Origin: Pseudomonadota bacterium
Lineage (GTDB): Bacteria > Pseudomonadota > Alphaproteobacteria > SHVP01
NCBI GenBank assembly: GCA_027622715.1
Contig: JAQBYN010000023.1
Span: 1 to 46,666 of the forward strand
Reading direction: 5' to 3'
Length of the DNA stretch: 46,666 bases
This document shows, in pieces, positions 1 to 8,792 of this stretch. The position numbers were made by a program, and so were the translations under genes. The notes beneath the pieces are model-generated. The model made no database searches and was not told the origin of the DNA. It worked only from the letters and a program-made list of their open reading frames with translations. The first letter of the stretch is position 1, and each line of letters opens with the position of its first letter.

Positions 1-1
1 C

Positions 2-214
2 GTGTTCGGCGAAATCGGCTTGTCGGGCGAAATCCGGGGTGTGAACCAGGCCGGCGCACGTCTGAAGGAGGCCGAAAAGTTGGGCTTTAACAGCGCGATC
101 GTGCCCCATGGATCGGGGCTGGGGAGTAAGATGACGCTTCGGGAAGTGAAACGCTTGGTCGAGGTGGTCGATATGTTTGAACTTGAAGATGGCGCGGCCG
201 CCGCGAACGCCTGA
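2..214 (+). CDS. radA: RadA recombination/repair ATPase, C-terminal end (5' truncated)
   Basis: The frame is open from the window edge, so this is the last ~70 residues of a gene that starts outside. The text matches the C-terminal Lon-protease-like domain of RadA (Sms): FGEIGLSGEIRGV near the start, then a KEAEKLGF helix and a closing MTLREVKRLVEVVDMF segment. RadA is a RecA-family ATPase that helps branch migration and processing of recombination intermediates. The ATPase and zinc-finger parts lie outside the window. The stop at 212-214 is followed two bases later by the GTG of cvpA, so the two are probably co-transcribed. A radA-cvpA-purF order is common in Alphaproteobacteria. Confidence 0.9.
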   Translation: MFGEIGLSGEIRGVNQAGARLKEAEKLGFNSAIVPHGSGLGSKMTLREVKRLVEVVDMFELEDGAAAANA

Positions 215-216
215 CC

Positions 217-876
217 GTGGACTTCATCAACAATCTACCCTTCAACTTCGTCGACGTGGCGGTCGTACTGCTGGTCCTCGTGTCGGGGCTTTTTGCCTTC
301 TACCGCGGGTTTATTACCGAGGCACTTGCCGTCGCGGGCTGGGTCGGTGCGGCAATTGTCACGGTGGTTTTCTACCCCCGCGCGCAGAGTGTGGCGGAGC
401 GTTTCCTCGCCGACGTGATTTCGCTGCAAATATTGATCGACGTCGGCACGGGGATTGCCCTGTTCGTTGTATCACTGCTGATATTCTCGCTGGTGCTGCG
501 TGCGGTAGCACGGCTGGTCCGTGGCAAGGGCGCCAATCCCTTTGACCGAGCGCTGGGCTTTCTTTTCGGCCTGGTGCGCGGCATCGTGCTGCTTGCCGTG
601 GTGTGGCTGCTGATTATGGCAATTGTTCCCGACGACCGTCTGCCCGCCGAGATTCGCGAGGCCAAAACGCTGCCCCTGATCCGAGCTAGCGGCGACGTCT
701 TGTTGCGGCTGGCACCGCCGTCGCTGCGCAATCCAGAAGACATCGTGCCGCTGGAAGAAACCGAGCGGCGTGAGCGGCAGGGCAACGTGCCCGATGACTT
801 CTTTAACGTGACCATCTATAAGAACGACGCGGTACATTCACCATGCCCGTGCGGGCACCAAGGCCAGGCGACATGA
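217..876 (+). CDS. cvpA: CvpA family membrane protein
   Basis: A 219-residue inner-membrane protein of the CvpA (colicin V production) family. Four hydrophobic segments are visible at about residues 7-28, 33-52, 68-92 and 108-134, and a polar C-terminal tail of ~80 residues follows. The start is a GTG two bases after the radA stop; the first residues MDFINNLPFNFVDVAVV resemble the family N-terminus. In enterobacteria cvpA sits directly before purF, and the same is seen here: its TGA overlaps the likely purF ATG (ATGA at 873-876). The biochemical role is not settled; in other bacteria the family has been linked to envelope homeostasis. Product call is firm, function is not. Confidence 0.9.
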   Translation: MDFINNLPFNFVDVAVVLLVLVSGLFAFYRGFITEALAVAGWVGAAIVTVVFYPRAQSVAERFLADVISLQILIDVGTGIALFVVSLLIFSLVLRAVARLVRGKGANPFDRALGFLFGLVRGIVLLAVVWLLIMAIVPDDRLPAEIREAKTLPLIRASGDVLLRLAPPSLRNPEDIVPLEETERRERQGNVPDDFFNVTIYKNDAVHSPCPCGHQGQAT

Positions 877-2360
877 CCGGCAAGCCAGACCTGCCTTCCA
901 ACGCCCCTTCCCACGACCTATTCGATTCCGACCGTTTTCACGACGAATGCGGCGTCTTCGGCATATTCGGCCACGACGACGCGGCCGCGCATACCGCGCT
1001 TGGCCTGCACGCCCTTCAGCATCGCGGACAAGAGGCGGCCGGGATCGTTTCATACGACACCCGCCAGTTCCATGCCGAGCGCGGGCTTGGTCATGTCGGC
1101 GAACACTTCAGTTCACCAGTCGTGATTGCCCGTCTTCCGGGACACTCGGCCATTGGGCACAACCGCTATTCGACGACCGGCGAAACGATCCTGCGCAACG
1201 TCCAACCCCTGTTCGCGGAATTCGCGTTCGGCGGGCTTGCGATCGCGCACAACGGCAACCTGACCAACAGCCATACGCTGCGCCGACGCTTGGTCCAGCA
1301 GGGCTGCATTTTTCAATCCACGTTGGACACCGAGGTGATCATCCACCTGATGGCGACCAGCCGCTACCATCAGGTCGTTGACCGCTTGGTCGACGCACTG
1401 CGCCAGGTCGAAGGCGCCTATTCTCTGGTGGCGATGTGCGACGGCACGCTGATCGGTGTGCGCGACCCGATGGGTGTGCGGCCTCTGGTCATCGGAGAGA
1501 TCGACGGCGCGACGATCCTCGCATCGGAGACCTGTGCGCTCGACATTATCGGCGCCAAATTCCTGCGCGATGTGGAGCCCGGCGAATTGGTCACGATCGA
1601 CGCCGACGGCATTCACAGCATTCGGCCTTTCGCGGCCGCCAAGAGCCGCTTTTGCGTTTTCGAGTATGTCTATTTCGCGCGCCCCGATAGCGTGGTCGAA
1701 GGGCGCAGCGTGTATGCCGCCCGCAAGCGCATTGGCGCCGAACTCGCGATCGAGTCGCCGATCGATGCGGATGTCGTTATTCCCGTGCCCGACTCGGGCG
1801 TTCCGGCGGCGATGGGCTATGCGATGCAGGCGGGCATTCCTTTTGAGCTCGGAATCATCCGCAACCACTATGTCGGCAGAACCTTTATCGAGCCGGGCGA
1901 ACAAATCCGCCATCTCGGCGTCAAATTAAAGCACAACGCCAACCGCGCGCTGGTTGCGGGCAAGCGGGTCATCTTGGTCGACGATTCGATTGTGCGCGGG
2001 ACAACCTCGGTCAAGATCGTCGAGATGGTCCGCCAGGCCGGTGCGACCGAGGTGCACATGCGGATTGCCTCCCCGCCAACCACCAATTCGTGCTTCTACG
2101 GCGTCGACACGCCGGACCGCGACAAGCTTCTGGCCGCCAATCACAACCTTGAAGAGATGCGGACTTTCATCGGTGTCGACACGCTGGCCTATGTGTCGGC
2201 CGACGGGATGTACCGGGCGATGGGCGAAGAACGCCGCGACCCCGACGCCCCTGCGTTCTGTGACGCGTGCTTTACCGGCGATTACCCGATAGCGCTGGTC
2301 GATCACCTCGGCGGCGATAACGTGGCGCAGCTTTCGCTCCTGGCCGAGCGCGGCCGCTAG
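873..2360 (+). CDS. purF: Amidophosphoribosyltransferase
   Basis: First committed step of purine synthesis: PRPP plus glutamine gives 5-phosphoribosylamine. I chose the ATG at 873 because it overlaps the cvpA stop as ATGA; an in-frame ATG at 843 would only add ten residues lying inside cvpA. From 873 the protein has ~495 residues, with a short propeptide of 25 residues before the nucleophile Cys26 (HDECGVFGIFG), as in the propeptide-bearing type. The HALQHRGQEAAGI glutaminase motif and the PRPP site VILVDDSIVRGTT are present. Cysteines in FCVFEYVYF, NSCFYGVD and FCDACF match the ligands of the [4Fe-4S] cluster in the Bacillus-type enzyme. It works upstream of guaB and guaA, which lie further along this window. 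Confidence 0.96.
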   Translation: MTGKPDLPSNAPSHDLFDSDRFHDECGVFGIFGHDDAAAHTALGLHALQHRGQEAAGIVSYDTRQFHAERGLGHVGEHFSSPVVIARLPGHSAIGHNRYSTTGETILRNVQPLFAEFAFGGLAIAHNGNLTNSHTLRRRLVQQGCIFQSTLDTEVIIHLMATSRYHQVVDRLVDALRQVEGAYSLVAMCDGTLIGVRDPMGVRPLVIGEIDGATILASETCALDIIGAKFLRDVEPGELVTIDADGIHSIRPFAAAKSRFCVFEYVYFARPDSVVEGRSVYAARKRIGAELAIESPIDADVVIPVPDSGVPAAMGYAMQAGIPFELGIIRNHYVGRTFIEPGEQIRHLGVKLKHNANRALVAGKRVILVDDSIVRGTTSVKIVEMVRQAGATEVHMRIASPPTTNSCFYGVDTPDRDKLLAANHNLEEMRTFIGVDTLAYVSADGMYRAMGEERRDPDAPAFCDACFTGDYPIALVDHLGGDNVAQLSLLAERGR

Positions 2361-2366
2361 TATCCA

Positions 2367-3077
2367 TTGACCGGGCGACTGGAAAACCGCATTGCGCTGG
2401 TGACCGGCGCATCGCGCGGCATTGGCGCCGCCGTGGCCAAGCGGTTTGCCCGTGAAGGCGCCCACGTCGTCCTCGTTGCCCGCACCCAAGGTGGCCTTGA
2501 GCAAGTAGACGACGAAATTCGCACCGCCGGTGGCACCGCGACCTTGGTGCCGCTTGACCTGCAGGACTTTGAGAGCATCGACCGGCTCGCTGCCGTCTTG
2601 GCCGAACGCCACGGCAAGCTCGACATCCTGGTGGGCAATGCCGCAATCCTCGGCGCGCTAAGCCCGATGAGCCATTACGAGCCGAAAACCTGGGCACAAG
2701 TTATCGATATTAATCTCAACGCGAACTGGCGCTTGATCCGCGATTTTGATGCGTTGCTGCGGGTTTCTGACGCGGGCCGCGCGGTGTTCGTCACCTCAGG
2801 GGTTGCCCGCGATGCCCGGGCTTATTGGGGGCCGTACGCGGCGAGCAAAGCCGGGTTGGAAAACATGGTGCACGGTTGGGCGGCCGAATTGGCGAAAACC
2901 ACCGTGCGCGCCAACCTGATTGATCCGGGTCGGGTTCGCACGGGCATGCGGCGACAAGCCTATCCTGGTGAGGATGCCAATCTGCACCCGTTGCCGGACG
3001 CTATCACCGACCCGTTTGTCGATCTTGTTGAGCCGAGTTGCATACGGAACGGCGAGCTTGTGGTCGTCGGACGTTAG
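2367..3077 (+). CDS. SDR family NAD(P)-dependent oxidoreductase (YciK-like)
   Basis: A 236-residue classical short-chain dehydrogenase. Visible motifs are the nucleotide-binding TGASRGIG (13-20), NAA (91-93), catalytic Ser144 in VTSG, and Tyr157-x3-Lys161 in YAASK. The start is a TTG six bases after the purF stop; the sequence MTGRLENRIALVTG begins exactly where the family begins, so the rare start is likely right. The overall text resembles the YciK-type group, whose substrate is not well defined. Position suggests co-transcription with cvpA-purF. Its stop overlaps the end of der on the other strand by four bases, so the two transcripts converge here. Confidence 0.9.
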   Translation: MTGRLENRIALVTGASRGIGAAVAKRFAREGAHVVLVARTQGGLEQVDDEIRTAGGTATLVPLDLQDFESIDRLAAVLAERHGKLDILVGNAAILGALSPMSHYEPKTWAQVIDINLNANWRLIRDFDALLRVSDAGRAVFVTSGVARDARAYWGPYAASKAGLENMVHGWAAELAKTTVRANLIDPGRVRTGMRRQAYPGEDANLHPLPDAITDPFVDLVEPSCIRNGELVVVGR

Positions 3078-4474
3078 CGTCTGTTGGCGTAGGGGTTTTC
3101 GCCTTTGCGCCATACCAAGCGAACCGGCACCCCTTTGAGATCGAACCGGTCCCGCAAGTCGTGCGTTAGGAAACGCGTGTAGCTCTCGGGCAGGTCGTCC
3201 GATCTGCTGCAGAACACGATAAACGTCGGCGGACGCGCCTTCGCTTGAGTCGCGTAGCGCAATTTGATCCGGCGGCCACCGATGGCCGGGGGTGGATGGC
3301 GATCGGTTGCATCGCCGAGCCAGCGGTTCAACGCCGCCGTCGGCACCCGCCGGTTCCATCGTCTATGCACGTCGCGCACGGCCGGAAGGAGTTTGTTGAG
3401 CCCTTCACCGGTGAGGGCCGAGATGTTTACAACAGGCAAGCCACGCACTTGGGGTAACGAACGCTCCAGGCGGTCGGCGACCCTGCGCCGCGCTAACTCG
3501 CGGTCTTCGGGTAGATCCCACTTGTTAAGCGCAATCAGGAGAGCACGGCCCTCTTCTACGGTGCGCCGCGCGATCGTCAAATCCTGTTTGTCCAATCCTT
3601 CGGTGGCATCGAGAACCAGCAACACGACTTCGGAAAAATCGACCGAGCGTTTCGCATCGGCCACCGCGAGCCGTTCAAGTTTGTTTTCAACCCGCGCCTG
3701 TTTGCGCTGCCCGGCGGTATCGGTCAGCACGATGCGCTGGCCCTCGACCAGCCAGTCCACTTCGATCGAGTCGCGCGTGATGCCAGCTTCTGGACCGGTC
3801 AAAACCCGTTCTTCGCCGATCAAGCGGTTGACCAGGGTGGACTTTCCGACGTTGGGCCGACCAACGATGGTCAGGTGAATATCGGGATTGGGGTCATCGA
3901 TTTCTTCGGCATCTTCGGATTCGTCGGACTCATCGAACGCATCCTCGATGTCTTCCGCATCGGCCTCGTACGCCGACGGCGCGCCGAGCGCCGCCAGCGC
4001 GTCGATTAACCCTTCAAGCCCCTCGCCGTGTTCGGCAGATAGCGCGAGGGGATCGCCAAGCCCCAGCCCGAATGCTTCGGCAAGCCCCTGCTGGTGCGCT
4101 GCTGTGCCCTCGCACTTGTTGGCGACCAGGACGACGGGTTTACCGCTGGCGCGCACGATTTGCGCAAAGTGTCGGTCCATGGGAATCACGCCCGCCCGGG
4201 CGTCGATGACAAACAGCACGACGGACGCGCGCGCGATAGCCTTGAGCGTTTGGTCGCGCATGCGGCCTTCAAGAACGTTATCGTCGACATCGTCCAAGCC
4301 CGCGGTATCCATGATCTCGAACGCGATTCCGCCGATTCTCGCTGGCGCACGGCGCCAATCCCGCGTGACGCCGGGCGTGTCATCGACAATGGCCAAGCGC
4401 CTACCGACGACCCGATTGAACAGGGTCGATTTGCCGACATTGGGTCGGCCGACAATCGCAACGGTGAACGTCAT
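3074..4474 (-). CDS. der: Ribosome biogenesis GTPase Der (EngA)
   Basis: An essential GTPase with two tandem G domains and a C-terminal KH-like domain, needed for 50S subunit maturation. The two P-loops GRPNVGKS sit at residues 9-16 and 205-212, with DTAG in each domain. The first domain has NKCE where most GTPases have NKxD; the second has NKWD. A strongly acidic linker (about 169-196) joins the domains. The C-terminal part has the expected KLRYATQAKARPPTF KH-like text. Length 466 is typical. It follows bamB by four bases on the same strand, the usual yfgM-bamB-der arrangement. Confidence 0.96.
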   Translation of the reverse strand: MTFTVAIVGRPNVGKSTLFNRVVGRRLAIVDDTPGVTRDWRRAPARIGGIAFEIMDTAGLDDVDDNVLEGRMRDQTLKAIARASVVLFVIDARAGVIPMDRHFAQIVRASGKPVVLVANKCEGTAAHQQGLAEAFGLGLGDPLALSAEHGEGLEGLIDALAALGAPSAYEADAEDIEDAFDESDESEDAEEIDDPNPDIHLTIVGRPNVGKSTLVNRLIGEERVLTGPEAGITRDSIEVDWLVEGQRIVLTDTAGQRKQARVENKLERLAVADAKRSVDFSEVVLLVLDATEGLDKQDLTIARRTVEEGRALLIALNKWDLPEDRELARRRVADRLERSLPQVRGLPVVNISALTGEGLNKLLPAVRDVHRRWNRRVPTAALNRWLGDATDRHPPPAIGGRRIKLRYATQAKARPPTFIVFCSRSDDLPESYTRFLTHDLRDRFDLKGVPVRLVWRKGENPYANRR

Positions 4475-4478
4475 GATG

Positions 4479-5843
4479 TTACCGGTAGGCGACGAGTGCG
4501 CCGTCGTCGGTCAGGAAGAAGAGCGACTCACCAGCCAATACCGGCGGGAGATAAACCGCGTCGGCGAGGCGTAGATTGCCCAGCATGCGTCCGGTATAGG
4601 GCGATACGGCCACAGCATCCCCGGTCGACGAAACGATAATCAGCCGGTCGCTGCCGAGTACCGGTCCGCCCCATGTGATGGGACCACTTAGCGTTTCGGG
4701 GTTTCGGTAGCGTGGCAACTCGGTGACCCAGCGAATTCGGCCATCTTGGCGCGACAGCGCAATCAGCTCACTGCCTGAGGTCACCATGTAGATGAAATCG
4801 CCGGCGATCCACGGGCTTCCCGAGCCACTGATATCTTGGGTCCACAATCGTGCGCCGCTGGTCAGATCGTTGGCCACCATGCGTCCGGAATGGCCAACGG
4901 CGTAGACCGTGCCGCGATCAATGACCGGATGACCGTTGATATCGGTGATTTCACCCAGCGCTGTCGTCGGGCCGCCGCGCGACAACGTGTCGGTCCATAG
5001 AACTTGGCCATTGTCGGCGCGCAACGCCACCAATTCGCCCGACGAGTAGGGCACGACGACGACCCCATTGGCTGTAGCCGGGCTGCCAGCGCCAACAAGG
5101 CCGGCAGTCTCGGCGATGCCGACGTGGTTCCACACCGCCGAGCCGTCCTCGACACGCAGGGCGAAGGTTTGATTGTCATTGCTGACCACGAACAGAAGTC
5201 CGCCCGAGACCGTCGGCGGGCTCGCAAGGGGCACGTTCAAGGGCGCGCGCCAAATCGGCGCGCCGGTCGCTGCCGTTAGCGTGATGACATCACCGTAGCC
5301 GGTGGTAATAAAAAGAGTTTCGCCGACGACCGCGAGACCGCCGCCCAGCGCACCGCTGCGCTCTTTGCTTGGCACGACGTCAAAACGCCAGCGCCGGTCG
5401 CCCGATGACGCATCAAACGCACCGACCTGCCCCGACGCATCCATCGCATAGATCAAACCACCTGAAATCACTGGCGGCGCGGTCAAGCGCCTGTCGCGGT
5501 TTGATCCTGCGCCGATGCTCGTGCGCCAGCGCCGCGCCGGCGCCTCGCCAATCGCCAAATGATGCATGGCCTTGGTCGCACTGCCGCCGGACTGGGTCCA
5601 TTCCGCGTTGACGACCGGGCGCGGCAACCGGACTTCGAGATCTTGAATGCCCGGGTCCGGCACCAGGGTTTGTTCGAGAGACAACACCGATATGCGCTCG
5701 CCCGGCAGTGGCGGCGCGACGTATCCAGAGAACAGACCACAGGCCGCAAGGGTCACGCCGGCAACGGCTAGAAGGCCGGCACGCCCCATCGCGGCGGTCT
5801 GCGCCGCTGCGTTGTCCCGCACCGTGACCGCCCAACGATGCAT
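4479..5843 (-). CDS. bamB: Outer membrane assembly lipoprotein BamB (PQQ-repeat beta-propeller)
   Basis: A lipoprotein of the BAM complex that inserts beta-barrel proteins in the outer membrane. I chose the ATG at 5843 because a strong GGGGAAGGG ribosome site lies just upstream; a TTG at 5864 in the same frame would start inside the upstream gene and lacks such a site. From 5843 there are ~454 residues, with a signal peptide ending in the lipobox LAAC (acyl-Cys35). The rest is a run of PQQ-like propeller blades with repeated G-x-(V/L)-x-A-(L/F)-(D/R) patterns, for example GQVGAFDASSGDRRWRF and GELVALRADNGQVLW. The gene starts four bases after the stop of the YfgM-like gene. Confidence 0.92.
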   Translation of the reverse strand: MHRWAVTVRDNAAAQTAAMGRAGLLAVAGVTLAACGLFSGYVAPPLPGERISVLSLEQTLVPDPGIQDLEVRLPRPVVNAEWTQSGGSATKAMHHLAIGEAPARRWRTSIGAGSNRDRRLTAPPVISGGLIYAMDASGQVGAFDASSGDRRWRFDVVPSKERSGALGGGLAVVGETLFITTGYGDVITLTAATGAPIWRAPLNVPLASPPTVSGGLLFVVSNDNQTFALRVEDGSAVWNHVGIAETAGLVGAGSPATANGVVVVPYSSGELVALRADNGQVLWTDTLSRGGPTTALGEITDINGHPVIDRGTVYAVGHSGRMVANDLTSGARLWTQDISGSGSPWIAGDFIYMVTSGSELIALSRQDGRIRWVTELPRYRNPETLSGPITWGGPVLGSDRLIIVSSTGDAVAVSPYTGRMLGNLRLADAVYLPPVLAGESLFFLTDDGALVAYR

Positions 5844-5847
5844 CGGT

Positions 5848-6498
5848 CTACCCTTCCCCGCCAATCACTCCCAGGAGTTCGGCAGCCCGGGAACGAATGC
5901 CATTGGGCGCGTCCTGATCGTCTGCCAGCGCTTGAAGGAGGCTACGCGACTGCTCGGTATCACCCGACCGGCGGTATACCAGCGCCTGCATTTCCCGCGC
6001 CGAATAGCGCCAGGCATTGCTATCGAGCACCAAGGGACCAAGTCGCTGCAGCATTTCTTCGTTGTTGGCGGTATCGAAGCGGTGCAACGCCGCCAACAGC
6101 GCGCCAAGATCACGCAATATCCTGTCAACCGAGCCGTCCGTGGCCAATTGATCGTAGGCGGCGACCGCGTCGTCCACCGAGCCCGCTTTGACCAGTGCGG
6201 CGGCGGCCTGGAGGCGCGCCAACGCGCGGTAGCCAGAGCCGGAATTCTCGGCAAGCCGGTTGAACGCCGTCGCGGCCTGTGCCGTCGCGCCGTCGCGCGC
6301 TAACGCCAGCGCCTCGGCAAACTGTTCGCCTTCAGCTTGGCGGCGGCTTTCGGTGACGTTTTGCCAGGTAATGAAGACCGCGGCGACAACCACTACGGAC
6401 ACAGCAGCGCCGATGACGTATTTGCCAAAGCGCGACCACAGCTTGGCATAGCGCTCCTGGCGTAGATCCTCGTCAACTTCGCGAAAGATATCGGACAC
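5848..6498 (-). CDS. YfgM-like tetratricopeptide membrane protein
   Basis: A 216-residue protein starting at a GTG with a clear AGGAGA ribosome site. The N-terminus MSDIFREVDEDLRQERYAKLW is followed by one membrane helix (about 28-48) and a periplasmic region rich in Ala/Leu helical repeats of TPR type. This is the architecture of YfgM, a periplasmic-facing protein that binds the SecYEG translocon and chaperones, and its alphaproteobacterial relatives. Its place directly before bamB and der supports that. I do not give a symbol because sequence identity to E. coli YfgM is likely low. A possible promoter lies upstream at about 6540-6570 on this strand (TTGCTA, then TATTTT). Confidence 0.85.
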   Translation of the reverse strand: MSDIFREVDEDLRQERYAKLWSRFGKYVIGAAVSVVVVAAVFITWQNVTESRRQAEGEQFAEALALARDGATAQAATAFNRLAENSGSGYRALARLQAAAALVKAGSVDDAVAAYDQLATDGSVDRILRDLGALLAALHRFDTANNEEMLQRLGPLVLDSNAWRYSAREMQALVYRRSGDTEQSRSLLQALADDQDAPNGIRSRAAELLGVIGGEG

Positions 6499-6634
6499 AG
6501 ATGTCTCCTAGAGGGACGAACCGCCCCGGGAAAGGGGGCTAAAATAGACCGCACCCCGGCTCATAGCAAACCAGGGATGGGCCGGAAAAAACGCTTGATC
6601 TAAATGGGTTAGAGGACCTGCTTCACACCAGACC

Positions 6635-6979
6635 CTAGTGATCGGCGTGATGCTGAATGGCCTCGCCCAAGCCAGTATCATAGGCCAAGCCAACCGGTGT
6701 GACAGCCATATGGGCAGGGTAGCCCTCTACCACCAGCCCCTTGCGGGCGAGCGCCACCCAAACGGCGGGGTTATGCAAGCCGGTCGCGTCGCGCGACATC
6801 ACCACGGCGTCGCCGATATGGAAATGGTTGCCGTGGGGTTCTGGGAGCCAGCGGATCACCGCATTGCCGGACGCTTCGTCCGTCGCCGCGGCATCGGGCA
6901 GCGCCGCGATCGTCTGCAGCAAGGTGAGTGTTTTGAGCTGCAGGCTATTGAGCTTGAGCGGGTTTTGTTTAGGCGGCAT
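6635..6979 (-). CDS. Conserved hypothetical protein, 114 residues
   Basis: I do not recognise a named family. The protein opens with a basic, leucine-rich helix (NPLKLNSLQLKTLTLLQTIA) and continues with a compact alpha/beta region containing HGNHFHIGD, RDATGLHNPAVWVALARKGLV and a His/Asp-rich tail. The His-rich HGNHFH could bind a metal, but this is a guess. There is no signal peptide or membrane helix. Codon use agrees with the neighbours and the frame is well separated from other genes, so I think it is real. It lies between the yfgM operon and a divergent hydrolase gene, with 142 bases to the latter. Confidence 0.65.
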   Translation of the reverse strand: MPPKQNPLKLNSLQLKTLTLLQTIAALPDAAATDEASGNAVIRWLPEPHGNHFHIGDAVVMSRDATGLHNPAVWVALARKGLVVEGYPAHMAVTPVGLAYDTGLGEAIQHHADH

Positions 6980-7042
6980 CGGCTAATTCTCGCGACAATG
7001 AAGGCGGGTTCAGCGCACGTCGAGTTCGAACCTGCCACCTCC

Positions 7043-7060
7043 CATTGACGCGCGTCAATG
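7043..7060. promoter_or_regulatory. Perfect 18-bp palindrome, FNR/NnrR-like box
   Basis: CATTGACGCGCGTCAATG reads the same on both strands. Its core TTGAC-N4-GTCAA has the geometry of Crp/FNR-family sites and fits the TTG-N8-CAA form of NnrR/DNR boxes. It lies 62 bases before the ATG of the fusion hydrolase at 7123 and 63 bases before the 114-residue gene on the other strand, so it could serve either. No regulator of this family is in the window. Another dimeric repressor could equally bind it. Confidence 0.4.
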
Positions 7061-7122
7061 TCCGCGTCTTTCAGCGCACCTACGGTCGACCACCGCTTCC
7101 CGCCACAAAGGGAATTTCGTCT

Positions 7123-8589
7123 ATGACACGTCGGAGGATGCCGACCACCGGCGCCGCCGTGACGGCCGCGACCCTCCGCGCTGGAACAACGTACTTCGCG
7201 CTGGTGTTTGTCGCGGGGCTTGCATTGGGTACGGTACGCACACTGGTGGTCGCGCCGGTAACCGGTGATGCCGGCGCGGTTGCGCTTGAGCTCCCGATCA
7301 TACTGGCCATATCGTGGGTCGCTTGCGGCTGGGTCCTGCAGCGATTCACCGTGCCGGATCGAGCATCGGCGCGGCTCGCCATGGGGGCGCTCGCATTTCT
7401 GCTCCTTATGGCGGCGGAAGTGCTTGTCTCTGTCGGGCTTTTCGGGCGCGATCTGGCAAGCCACCTAGCGCTCTATCGGAATACGCCGGAGATTGTTGGC
7501 CTGTCCGGCCAAATCATCTTCGCCTTGATCCCGTTATTCCGTACCCGTGGTAAAGCCGGTGTCTCCAACATCAACACGACAACGCATCGGCGCGAGGCGA
7601 CCGCCGGTCATCGCCGCACGTGGTGGCGCCGAATCGGGCTATTGGTTGCGGGGCTCGGTCTGCTCGTTTTCGGGGCGACCTACGCAACCTATTGGGGCGA
7701 GGTGCGGGCGACGCGCGAACGTCTATCCGCAGGCAGCCAAATCGTACAGACCCGACATGGTGCCATCGAGTACGCGACATGGGGTAGCGGACCAGCGGTC
7801 CTGGTCGTCCACGGAGCTGGCGGCGGTTATGACCAGGGCCGCCTCCTCGCAGCCGCGTTCGGCGGTGATGGCGCGCGTTGGATAGCCCCCTCGCGATTCG
7901 GTTACCTGGGCACGCCTATGCCCGCCGACGACGCCTCAACCGCCGCGCAAGCCGATGCATTCGCCGACCTACTAGACCAGCTCGGCATCGATCAGGTCGC
8001 GATCCTGGCGATATCAGGTGGGGTGCCACCATCGCTGCAGTTTGCGGCGCGTCACCCTGACCGAACCGCAGCCTTGGTCTTGCTATCATCGGCGCCCTAT
8101 ACGCCGCTGACCGCCGGTGAAGACGCGCGACGGGTTCCGAGGTGGATCTACCACGCGCTGTTCTGGTCCGATTTTCCTTACTGGGTCCTCGACAAAATTG
8201 CTCGTCCTTCGTTGGAGTCGATTTTCGACGTGCCCCCATCGCTTCGCGCGGCGCTGAGTCCCGAAGAAGGGACGTTCGTCACCGGGATGATCGATGCGTT
8301 CAAGCCAGTCACTTGGCGGATTGAGGGCATTCGCAACGAGGGTGCGGCGATCGACCCGGCGGCTGCCTACGCGCTGGAGTCTATCATCGCACCGACGCTG
8401 GTCGTGCATACCCGAGACGACGGCCTCAATCCCTTTTCTATCGGGACCTACACGGCGCAACACATTGCCGGTGCCGAGTTCGTCGCGTTGCCCGATGGTG
8501 GACATTTGTTACTCGGCCACCACGCGGCGATCCGTGCGAAAGTCGGTGCATTTCTAGGCGATCACGCCAAACGGGGTCCGTCGTCATGA
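7123..8589 (+). CDS. Four-helix membrane domain fused to alpha/beta hydrolase
   Basis: About 488 residues from the ATG at 7123, which has AAAGGGA upstream; an in-frame TTG at 7045 would start inside a palindromic operator-like site. Residues ~24-139 hold four hydrophobic segments (24-45, 55-73, 83-106, 124-139) and resemble small stand-alone membrane proteins of unknown role. A basic linker (140-169) leads to a fifth helix (~170-188), then an alpha/beta hydrolase: oxyanion HGAGGG (230-235), nucleophile Ser298 in AISGG, a late acid in TRDDG and the His in GGHLLLGHH. The hydrolase faces away from the four-helix domain across the membrane or remains anchored to it. Substrate unknown. The join looks like two ordinary proteins fused by loss of a stop. 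Confidence 0.75.
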   Translation: MTRRRMPTTGAAVTAATLRAGTTYFALVFVAGLALGTVRTLVVAPVTGDAGAVALELPIILAISWVACGWVLQRFTVPDRASARLAMGALAFLLLMAAEVLVSVGLFGRDLASHLALYRNTPEIVGLSGQIIFALIPLFRTRGKAGVSNINTTTHRREATAGHRRTWWRRIGLLVAGLGLLVFGATYATYWGEVRATRERLSAGSQIVQTRHGAIEYATWGSGPAVLVVHGAGGGYDQGRLLAAAFGGDGARWIAPSRFGYLGTPMPADDASTAAQADAFADLLDQLGIDQVAILAISGGVPPSLQFAARHPDRTAALVLLSSAPYTPLTAGEDARRVPRWIYHALFWSDFPYWVLDKIARPSLESIFDVPPSLRAALSPEEGTFVTGMIDAFKPVTWRIEGIRNEGAAIDPAAAYALESIIAPTLVVHTRDDGLNPFSIGTYTAQHIAGAEFVALPDGGHLLLGHHAAIRAKVGAFLGDHAKRGPSS

Positions 8590-8792
8590 CCAATCCCCGT
8601 AGGCCGAATTCCTCGCGCCCACTCAATCGTGCGAGCGGTCTGGGGGGTTGCGCCGCTATGATCGCGCCGGGGATCCGAGACCTTGGAAAGGGATGCCCCC
8701 CGACCAAGCTCTAGGACCGCGGCACGGCCGAGGCCGCGTATTTCGTGCCCCGCCAGCGGCCACCAACAATGATGAGTCAACGGAGCAGCGCT
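8590..8792. other. Intergenic spacer, nothing firm
   Basis: About 200 bases between the fusion hydrolase and the thioredoxin-like gene. I see no convincing promoter or terminator and no small gene. There are GC-rich imperfect repeats only. Confidence 0.4.
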
